From positions 1 to 20,283 of the forward strand of contig CAUTAF010000015.1 of the NCBI GenBank assembly GCA_963536495.1: DNA of 20,283 nt, written 5' to 3'. Source of the DNA: CAJPPJ01 sp963536495. GTDB lineage: Bacteria; Bacillota_I; Bacilli_A; RF39; UBA660. Numbering within the stretch: the stretch's first letter is position 1; every line of letters begins with the position of its first letter. Below are positions 1 to 6,873 of the stretch, piece by piece. The translations under genes and the position numbers were made by a program. The notes under the pieces are model-generated. The model saw nothing but the letters and a program-made list of their open reading frames with translations, ran no database searches and had not been told where the DNA came from.

Positions 1-2
1 CC

Positions 3-24
3 TATATATATATAATAATAATAA
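3..24 (+). repeat. TA / ATA simple repeat upstream of first LRR gene
   Basis: Six TA units (3-14) run into three ATA units, ending about 12 bases before the start codon at 36. The tract contains a TATAAT hexamer (11-16) that could be the -10 box. Any -35 box would lie off the window. A Shine-Dalgarno GAGGT follows at 28-32. A similar TA tract precedes the next LRR gene, so this may be part of a length-variable promoter. The tract is seen directly; the promoter role is inferred. Confidence 0.6.
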
Positions 25-35
25 TTGAGGTAGTT

Positions 36-2885
36 ATGAAAAAGAATAAGTATTTAATTGGGTTTTTGATGATGTTAATAATGGTATCCTCTTTTTTTAT
101 CGTAAATAAAAAAACTAATATTAAGTTTAAAAAACTAAAAGAATTAAACTATAATGTAACTTATAAACAAGCTTTTCCAGATAAAAACTTAAGAAGAGGT
201 GTACTTCTTTGTATAATGAGAAATCAATGTAATGATTTGTATTATTTAACTAATTTTAAGGATGATTATGTTTTTTATGATAATAGAAATTTTCTTAATG
301 ATTCAAGACTAGGAACAGTTATAACAGAAGCAGAACTTGAAGCAAAAGAGGAAGAACAATTATCAAAGGAAGCACTTGATAAATTACAAATTTTAGTTTC
401 TCATAATGGTAATGAAAATATTAGTAGTTTACAAGGGATAGAATTTTTACCAAATATAAAACACATGTTTTTAAAAAATATACAACAAGAAGATATTGAT
501 TTGTCGTACAATAAAGAACTTATTATTTTACATCTAAAAGCTTTAAATGCTAATTCTATAAATTTAAGTCAAAATATAAAACTTGATGAAATTAATGCTT
601 TTTTATCACCAAATGAAAAAAATTTAGATTTATCTCATATCACGAATTTACATAATTTAGATATTCGAAAAAGTGGAATTAAAAATATAACTTTATCAGA
701 AGGTATAAACATAGTAGATTTATCTAATAATAAAATAGAAGAAATAATAATTCCAAGTAATGTAAAAAGTTTGACTTTAAATAACAATAAAATCTCAAAT
801 ATAGATGTAAGAAATAATGCAAACCTAACAGTTTTGGATTTATCAAATAATCTTTTAGAAGATATAGATGTAAGAAATAATCCTAATTTATCAATTTTAA
901 GATTTGGATTAAAAACAGAAAAAGATACTATAGATTTTAATAATAATCCAAAACTTAAAGAAGTTTTAATAGAAGGAAAAGAAAATGGAAAAATAAAATC
1001 TTTAGATTTTAGCAATAATCCTAATTTAAATGCATTATCATTAAAAAATTTAGGTATAACAAATTTAAATATAGAAAATAACATTGGATTAGGTACGATT
1101 TTTCTTGAAAATAATAATTTAAATACAATAGATTTATCTAAAAATAAAAATATTTGGTATGTAGAACTTAATAATAATAATACGCAAAATATGAAACTTC
1201 CTAATAAGAATATGGTAAGAGTAGTAGAATCTAGAAAAATTAAAGTCAAAAAAAATTCATATATAACAATACCAAGAATATTTTATAATGATAAAGAATA
1301 TTTTTTAAATGAAAATTATAATTATGAAAGAGTAGGAGATAAATATGTATTTAAATACCCAGGAAATCATACAACTGATGCAAGAGTATATTTCTCTAAT
1401 GATGGTTATTATTATATTTATTGGCGTTATTATGTTACAGTAGAAGCAGGAGAAGAACACACATTTAATCCCGTATTTGATCAAGGAAACTATATACCTA
1501 TAATAAATGAAGAAATACCAGTAAATAAATTAAAAGAAATGATAACTAACTTATCAGCTAATATTAAAACTTTTGAGCTATTAAGTTCACGTACATTTAC
1601 TGATAAAGGGGAAAAAGTAGTTAAGGTAAGAATAAGATTTAGTGATGATACATTTAAAGAAGTAGATATACCAGTTAAAGTATATGAAAAAGAAGATATC
1701 TTACCAACAGTAACAGTAAATCCAGAAGCATTAGAAGTAATAGATAAGAAACCAGTTAATATAAATATAACAAGAAGTTATGCTAAAGAAGATAATATCG
1801 ATAATACTAACTTTATAAAAACAGTAAGAGATAATTTAGTAAGTTATGAATATTTAAATAAAGCAAATGGATTAACTTATAATTCAAATAGTGTAACTGG
1901 AGTAATAGATTATTTGTTTACTGGTACTGAAGAAGAACATACATTTAATATAACTTATAAAGAACAAGGTAAAATTTATACATTTAATAAGAATATTTCT
2001 ATTAAACTTTTAAGAGATACTGATAAAGACGGAATAGCAGATAAAGATGATGATGATAAAGATGGAGATGGATATTCTAATGCAGTTGAAATAGCAAGAG
2101 GAAGTGATCCATATGATAAAACATCTCTTCCTGATATGAGTAAGAAAGATGAGTTAGATAATCTTGTTAAACAATTAGAAAAACTAATAGATGATACTAA
2201 AGTAAATCCATTTGATACTAAGAATAAACTAGATGTAGATAATCTTAAGAATAATTATTTACCTGGTAAAGTAACAGAAAAAGATAATATAAAAGGATCT
2301 TATTCTGCTACTACTAGTGATAGTGATTTATTAAAATTAATAGAAAAAACTAAAAAAGAAATAGATGATATAAAAAAAGAAATCAATAAACTAAGAGATA
2401 AAGCTAACTTTGAAGAGTTAGAAAAAGAAATAGCAAAAGACATAGATGAAGATTTTTATTTAGAAGATACAGTTAAAGTATTAAAAGATAAGATAAAAGA
2501 AGCAAAAGATATGTCTAAAGATACATCAACTCAAGAAGAAGTAGATAAGTTAACTAAAGAGATAAAAGACTTAAGAGAAAAAATTGTAACAGATAAAGAA
2601 GAACTTAAAAAGAAGATAGAAGAATTAGAAAAATCTATTAGTGATAAGTTATGTAAGAGTGAGGCATGTAATACATTATTAAAAGAAGCAAAAGACTTAT
2701 ATGATAAAGATTTTATATTAAAAGAAGATATGTTTAATATGATAAAAAGAATAGATGATTTATTAGATAAAGAGAAAAGAATAACTAATCCAAATACTGG
2801 AATAAAGACATATAGTTTAGTAATACTATTAATCATATTTATTAGTTATCTAGTATTTAAGAAAAATAAAATTTATATAAGATAA
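36..2885 (+). CDS. Sortase-anchored LRR surface protein with Rib-like, TSP3 and coiled-coil regions
   Basis: 949-residue exported, cell-wall-attached protein, probably an adhesin or ligand-binding protein. Residues 6-23 form a hydrophobic signal/anchor segment. Residues 36-65 carry a signature (LNYNVTYKQAFPD, then NLRRG, with C59 and C65) shared with the two paralogs at 2965 and 15462. About 130-400 are irregular leucine-rich repeats of the LxLSNNxIxxIDVRNN type. About 470-554 resemble a Rib/alpha-like Ig-fold domain (KVRIRFSDDTFKEVDIPVKV). About 558-660 look like a second beta-sandwich module. About 661-700 are an Asp-rich thrombospondin type 3 calcium-binding repeat (DTDKDG, then DKDGDG). 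About 705-915 are charged coiled coil containing a C873-C878 pair. The end is a sorting signal: NPNTG at 918-922, a hydrophobic span and a basic tail. The ATG at 36 follows GAGGT at 28-32. Ligand unknown; internalin-like by analogy only. Confidence 0.9.
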   Translation: MKKNKYLIGFLMMLIMVSSFFIVNKKTNIKFKKLKELNYNVTYKQAFPDKNLRRGVLLCIMRNQCNDLYYLTNFKDDYVFYDNRNFLNDSRLGTVITEAELEAKEEEQLSKEALDKLQILVSHNGNENISSLQGIEFLPNIKHMFLKNIQQEDIDLSYNKELIILHLKALNANSINLSQNIKLDEINAFLSPNEKNLDLSHITNLHNLDIRKSGIKNITLSEGINIVDLSNNKIEEIIIPSNVKSLTLNNNKISNIDVRNNANLTVLDLSNNLLEDIDVRNNPNLSILRFGLKTEKDTIDFNNNPKLKEVLIEGKENGKIKSLDFSNNPNLNALSLKNLGITNLNIENNIGLGTIFLENNNLNTIDLSKNKNIWYVELNNNNTQNMKLPNKNMVRVVESRKIKVKKNSYITIPRIFYNDKEYFLNENYNYERVGDKYVFKYPGNHTTDARVYFSNDGYYYIYWRYYVTVEAGEEHTFNPVFDQGNYIPIINEEIPVNKLKEMITNLSANIKTFELLSSRTFTDKGEKVVKVRIRFSDDTFKEVDIPVKVYEKEDILPTVTVNPEALEVIDKKPVNINITRSYAKEDNIDNTNFIKTVRDNLVSYEYLNKANGLTYNSNSVTGVIDYLFTGTEEEHTFNITYKEQGKIYTFNKNISIKLLRDTDKDGIADKDDDDKDGDGYSNAVEIARGSDPYDKTSLPDMSKKDELDNLVKQLEKLIDDTKVNPFDTKNKLDVDNLKNNYLPGKVTEKDNIKGSYSATTSDSDLLKLIEKTKKEIDDIKKEINKLRDKANFEELEKEIAKDIDEDFYLEDTVKVLKDKIKEAKDMSKDTSTQEEVDKLTKEIKDLREKIVTDKEELKKKIEELEKSISDKLCKSEACNTLLKEAKDLYDKDFILKEDMFNMIKRIDDLLDKEKRITNPNTGIKTYSLVILLIIFISYLVFKKNKIYIR

Positions 2886-2910
2886 AGTTAAAATTAACTT
2901 TATCTTTTTT
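2881..2910 (+). terminator. Rho-independent terminator of first LRR gene
   Basis: The arms GATAAAGTTAA and TTAACTTTATC are separated by AA and followed by six T. The TAA stop codon (2883-2885) lies inside the 5' arm. The same 24-base hairpin recurs after the next LRR gene. Confidence 0.9.
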
Positions 2911-2918
2911 ATTGCATC

Positions 2919-2945
2919 TTGCATATATATATATATATATATAAT
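2919..2945 (+). promoter_or_regulatory. Putative promoter of second LRR gene with TA repeat as spacer
   Basis: A TTGCAT box at 2919-2924 (a second copy at 2912-2917) and a TATAAT box at 2940-2945 flank an uninterrupted alternating AT tract of about ten units (2923-2943). The spacer is 15 nt, so one extra unit would give the optimal 17. Since TATATA inside the tract could itself serve as a -10 box, the exact promoter is uncertain. The ribosome-binding site AGAGGT lies further on at 2955-2960. Confidence 0.5.
2923..2943 (+). repeat. Dinucleotide (AT)n tract, about 10 units
   Basis: Perfect alternating AT run immediately upstream of a surface-protein gene, falling between candidate -35 and -10 elements. 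Such tracts are prone to slipped-strand length change. Variation is not demonstrated here. Confidence 0.85.
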
Positions 2946-2964
2946 AAAGATAATAGAGGTTATT

Positions 2965-4596
2965 ATGAAGAGTAAGAAGTATATAAGTGTGATGATTTCA
3001 ATGTTTTTGATCGCATCATTTTTAGTCTTTTATAAAAATAGTACTAGTATAATAAGTAAGAAACTGAGAGAGTTAAATTATAATGTAACATATAAAGAAG
3101 CTTTTCCAGATGAAAATTTAAGAAGAGGTGTAGTACTTTGTATAATGGAAAATAGATGTGGGGAATATCAAGCAAATTTAAAATACTATGAATATTATTT
3201 TAATAATATGAAACCTTTTCCGCCCTATCTTATTTCAGCATATGATATTAATAGAGATTTAAGAGAGTCAAAAATAGTTGAAAAAGAAAATGAAAAAATA
3301 AATAAAGAAGATTTGGAAAAAATTCAAGTTTTAATACCATTTCTATCAGATAAAGAGATAAATACATTAGCTGGTATAGAATATTTACCTAATTTAAGAG
3401 TAATATCGTTACCAAAAGTTAATGTAGAAAATGTTGATTTTTCAACATATAAAAACCTTGAATATTTGTATTTTAATTTTCAAACGTCAATAGAAAACAA
3501 TAAATTAAAAGAAATAAATTTAAATGAAAATTTAAAAGTTAAGAATATAATAGTAAGTTTTAATAAAAATAATAAAAAAATTTTAAATTATGAGCATTTA
3601 AGTAAATTAGAAAATATTAAAGTAGTAAATAGTGCAATAAAAAATATTAATTTATCAAATTCTGTTAAAACTATTTCTTTAATTAATGACGAAATTTCAA
3701 AAATAAATCTTCATAATTATCAAAATCTTGAATTTTTAGATTTATCATATAATCCAATATTTAATATAGATTTAAGTAAATTAACTAATTTAAGGTTTTT
3801 AGATATGTCGGATACTCCTATAGAAAATATAGATTTAAGTAAATTAACAAATATAGAAAGAATATATTTAGATATTACAAATATAAAAAATACTATAGAT
3901 TTTAGTCATAATAATAAATTAAGAGCTGTATCGATAAGAAATTATCTACCTGAACAAACTTTACTTACTAGAAATGGTGAAACAACATTTCCTGAAAGAC
4001 ATGGTAATATAAAAATAAAAGAATTGGATTTTAGTAATAATCCTTTATTAGACTCTCTTTATATAAGTTCAATAGATTTAAAAGAAATAGATTTAAAAAA
4101 CAATTTATTGTTAAAATATTTAACTTTAAATAATACAAAAATAAAAAAATTAGATTTATTTCATAATAAATTTTTAAATGAATGTTTATCAAATATAGAT
4201 GACAATAATATAAATATTTTAAAAATAGATGATTCTAGTTATTGTACCGCTAATAAAACTCATCAAAATTTAAAATTTAAAATAAAGAAAAATACTCCTC
4301 AAAATATTCCAATATATTTAAATGATAAAGAACTTTATTTAGATGATAGTTCTAATTTTACAAGAGAAGATAATAGATATGTTTTTAAAAATATAGGGAC
4401 TTTTGAAGAAAAAGTTAGAGGAAGAACAACAGCCGGATTCCAATATGAAGCTAATGTAACTATTGAAGTAGTAGAAAATTTAAAAGAAATTAAAATAAAT
4501 CCAAATACTGGTATAAAAACATATAGTTTAGTAATACTATTTATAATATTTATTAGTTATATAGTATTTAAGAAAAAGAAAAGTTATATAAGATAA
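2965..4596 (+). CDS. Short sortase-anchored LRR surface protein
   Basis: 543-residue paralog of the gene at 36. Residues 6-23 are a signal/anchor segment. Residues 36-65 carry the family signature with C59 and C65 at identical positions. About 110-420 are leucine-rich repeats of the form LSKLTNLRFLDMSDTPIENI. A short beta-rich segment follows, about 425-505, ending in VTIEVVEN, and then the NPNTG sorting signal (512-516), hydrophobic span and basic tail. It lacks the Rib-like, TSP3 and coiled-coil modules of its neighbour, so the LRR face would sit close to the wall. Its last 32 codons and terminator are almost identical to those of the gene at 36, which suggests duplication or gene conversion. 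An additional cysteine pair lies in the last repeats (NECLSN and SSYCTAN). The ATG at 2965 follows AGAGGT. A host or cell-surface ligand is inferred, not visible. Confidence 0.88.
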   Translation: MKSKKYISVMISMFLIASFLVFYKNSTSIISKKLRELNYNVTYKEAFPDENLRRGVVLCIMENRCGEYQANLKYYEYYFNNMKPFPPYLISAYDINRDLRESKIVEKENEKINKEDLEKIQVLIPFLSDKEINTLAGIEYLPNLRVISLPKVNVENVDFSTYKNLEYLYFNFQTSIENNKLKEINLNENLKVKNIIVSFNKNNKKILNYEHLSKLENIKVVNSAIKNINLSNSVKTISLINDEISKINLHNYQNLEFLDLSYNPIFNIDLSKLTNLRFLDMSDTPIENIDLSKLTNIERIYLDITNIKNTIDFSHNNKLRAVSIRNYLPEQTLLTRNGETTFPERHGNIKIKELDFSNNPLLDSLYISSIDLKEIDLKNNLLLKYLTLNNTKIKKLDLFHNKFLNECLSNIDDNNINILKIDDSSYCTANKTHQNLKFKIKKNTPQNIPIYLNDKELYLDDSSNFTREDNRYVFKNIGTFEEKVRGRTTAGFQYEANVTIEVVENLKEIKINPNTGIKTYSLVILFIIFISYIVFKKKKSYIR

Positions 4597-4623
4597 AGTT
4601 AAAATTAACTTTATCTTTTTTTT
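4592..4623 (+). terminator. Rho-independent terminator of second LRR gene
   Basis: Identical arms to the terminator at 2881 (GATAAAGTTAA and TTAACTTTATC, loop AA), followed by eight T. The stop codon overlaps the 5' arm. Confidence 0.9.
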
Positions 4624-4629
4624 GTTCGA

Positions 4630-4659
4630 TTGATTTTTACTTAATAAAGTAAGTATAAT
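4630..4659 (+). promoter_or_regulatory. Putative sigma-A promoter for addBA
   Basis: -35 TTGATT (4630-4635), 18-nt spacer, -10 TATAAT (4654-4659), then AGAGGT (4665-4670) before the ATG at 4675. It sits directly after the upstream terminator, so addBA is expected to have its own promoter. Confidence 0.65.
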
Positions 4660-4674
4660 GAGATAGAGGTTTTT

Positions 4675-6873
4675 ATGGAAAAAATATATGTAGTAAATGA
4701 CTTAGTAAAAAAAGAATATATCTTAAAAAATAAAGATGAAAAAGTATTAACAAAAACTGAATTTATAAATAAATATTATTATAATTATGAAGATAGTATT
4801 TTAAAGATTATGAATGATTATAATAAAAACTATGAAGTAGCTAAAGAGATGTTTAAATATTTAGTATTTGTTAATGAAGGTAATGCTAAGACAGAAAAAC
4901 TAAAGATGCTTTTAAAAATAAAAAACAGTTTAAAAGAAGATAAAAATTTTAAAAATTATATAAAAGATAAAGAAGTTATTTTTAAAAATATTCCTAAAAC
5001 TAAAATTTTTCCAAGTTTTATTAAATATGATAATAAAGAGTATAAAGATGAAAAACGTTTTTATACTGTACATAAAAATATTACTAAAGAAGTAATTTAT
5101 GTTTTTGAAGAGATATCTAGATTACTTGCTAGTGGTGTTTTACTTAATGATATAAAGATTATTTATAATGATGATTATGAGAAGATAGTTAAAAGATATG
5201 CTAAGTTTTATTCTATTAATATGGAAGAAAAAATATCTTTAATGGGAACTAAAGTATTACAAGATTTTCTTTCTAATGTGGATAAAACATCTTCTTTTGA
5301 AGAAGCATTTAATTTATTAAAAGATAAATCAATATTAAAAGATAAAATATTAAGTTTAATAAATAAATCTATATCTGAATATGATTTTACTATTCAAAAA
5401 GAAGTTTTTAAAGCATTAGCTAAAAAAGCAAGTATATCTATTAAATATAAAGATATGTTAGAAAAAGTTGATATTACTTATGAAGGAGAAGATAAACATA
5501 TTTTTATTCTTGGATTTAATGATAGTTATTATCCTAAAGTAAAGAAGACTAAAGATTATATTAATGAAGAAGAAAAGAAGTTATTAAATATTTTAACTAG
5601 TAGTGATGAAATAGAAGAACAAGAAGAGATGGTTAAGATGTTTATTAGTAATAATAAAAAATTATATTTCTCTCTTACTATAAATAATGATTATGAATTA
5701 TCTAGATATAAAAAATATAATTTTTTAGAAAAAGAAAAAGAAGAAAATAAAATAGTTTATTCTTCTTTAGCACATAAATTAGAATTAAGTAAAAAGTTAG
5801 ATAAATATTATAAATATTTAGAAAAAGATAATAGTTTAGATATATATTATTCTAGTTTTAAAAAAGAATATAATACATATTCTAATAAATATAATGGAAC
5901 TATTAAAATAAATAAACCAATAAGTTTATCTTATACTAGTATGAATACATATATTTATAATCCTTTTGCATATTATATAGAAAAAGTATTAAAAATAAAT
6001 CCTTTTAAAGATAATTTTTATATTAAAACTGGTAGCTTTTTTCATAGATGTATGGAATTAGAAGATTATAGTTTAGCTTTAAAAGAATATGAATTTAATG
6101 AAGTAGAACAAGAGTATTTAGATAGAGTAAAAGATGAGATATTAAAAGATATAGATTTTGTTAAAGAATATCATAATGTAAATAATTTTAATAATATAAA
6201 AAGAGAAGAAGAAATAGTAATAGAGTTTGATGATAATTTATTTGTTGGTAAGATAGATAAATTAATAATAAACAAAGATACATTTATAATTTTTGATTAT
6301 AAGAAAAAAGAATCTACTGCTAATTTAAATTTACAAAATATAGATTATGGTATTAACTTACAACTTCCTATTTATATTTATTTAGTTAAGAAAAAATATC
6401 CTGGTTTAGATTTTGGAGGAATATATTTAAATTATCTAGTTTTAGATAATTATAAACTTAAAAATGATGAAAAAGAACTACCAAATTATGATATTAAAAA
6501 AGAAAATAGTTTGAAGTTTGTTGGTTTTACAACTTCAGATTTAGAAAGAATAACAAAAGTTGATAAAGATTATCAAGAAGGAAAATACTTAAGATATATG
6601 ACTATTACAAAATCAGGTGAATTAAGTAAAAATAGTAAAACTTTAACTGATGAAGAAATTGATAATATAACTTCTTCAGTAGAAGAGATAATTAAGAAAG
6701 TTATTTTAGATATTAAAGATGGTAAATTTGACATATTAAATAAAAAATTAAATGATAAAGAAATAGATCAACAAAACAATTATTTATATAAAGATATAAG
6801 TTTTGCTACAGATGAAGATGATTTAGAAATAGAAGATAAATCATATATTAATAGGAGTGAAGATGAAATTTAG
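4675..6873 (+). CDS. addB: AddB-like subunit of AddAB helicase-nuclease, short, without Fe-S cysteines
   Basis: 732 residues, against about 1,160 for Bacillus subtilis AddB. AddB is the non-translocating subunit of AddAB, which resects double-strand breaks for RecA loading; its nuclease cuts one strand. The region around 270-290 keeps an AddB-like helicase-fold motif (GFNDSYYP at 280-287). The C-terminal PD-(D/E)XK nuclease looks intact: GKID with D528, then FDYKK with D541 and K543. There is no N-terminal Walker A motif. In B. subtilis AddB four cysteines (one in an ACPF motif, three in a C-terminal CxxC-type motif) hold a [4Fe-4S] cluster. Here the matching positions read YNPF (N429) and QNNYLYKDIS (Q700, Y703, S709 by my alignment), so the cluster appears lost. 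The last bases overlap addA by 11 nt, indicating translational coupling. Identity rests on the addA partner plus the nuclease motif. Confidence 0.82.
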   Translation: MEKIYVVNDLVKKEYILKNKDEKVLTKTEFINKYYYNYEDSILKIMNDYNKNYEVAKEMFKYLVFVNEGNAKTEKLKMLLKIKNSLKEDKNFKNYIKDKEVIFKNIPKTKIFPSFIKYDNKEYKDEKRFYTVHKNITKEVIYVFEEISRLLASGVLLNDIKIIYNDDYEKIVKRYAKFYSINMEEKISLMGTKVLQDFLSNVDKTSSFEEAFNLLKDKSILKDKILSLINKSISEYDFTIQKEVFKALAKKASISIKYKDMLEKVDITYEGEDKHIFILGFNDSYYPKVKKTKDYINEEEKKLLNILTSSDEIEEQEEMVKMFISNNKKLYFSLTINNDYELSRYKKYNFLEKEKEENKIVYSSLAHKLELSKKLDKYYKYLEKDNSLDIYYSSFKKEYNTYSNKYNGTIKINKPISLSYTSMNTYIYNPFAYYIEKVLKINPFKDNFYIKTGSFFHRCMELEDYSLALKEYEFNEVEQEYLDRVKDEILKDIDFVKEYHNVNNFNNIKREEEIVIEFDDNLFVGKIDKLIINKDTFIIFDYKKKESTANLNLQNIDYGINLQLPIYIYLVKKKYPGLDFGGIYLNYLVLDNYKLKNDEKELPNYDIKKENSLKFVGFTTSDLERITKVDKDYQEGKYLRYMTITKSGELSKNSKTLTDEEIDNITSSVEEIIKKVILDIKDGKFDILNKKLNDKEIDQQNNYLYKDISFATDEDDLEIEDKSYINRSEDEI
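6853..6857 (+). promoter_or_regulatory. Ribosome-binding site that sets the addA start
   Basis: AGGAG lies 5 nt before the ATG at 6863. The in-frame GTG at 6857 overlaps this Shine-Dalgarno and has none of its own, so ATG 6863 is the better start. Confidence 0.8.

Noticed and set aside
760..1200. Repeated short DNA words resembling a CRISPR or tandem-repeat array
   Set aside because: The repeats are in frame, degenerate and about 60-66 nt apart. They encode leucine-rich repeats, not repeat-spacer units.
635..1249. Open frame of 204 codons on the minus strand inside the first LRR gene
   Set aside because: It is a mirror of the repetitive AT-rich LRR coding region: no ribosome-binding site, low-complexity Leu/Phe/Ser composition, and fully covered by a well-supported + strand gene.
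2531..2836. Minus-strand open frame opposite the coiled-coil region
   Set aside because: It arises from the Lys/Glu-rich coiled-coil codons read backwards. No start signals or recognisable domain.
6857..6862. GTG start for addA
   Set aside because: The GTG is the end of the AGGAG ribosome-binding site that serves ATG 6863.
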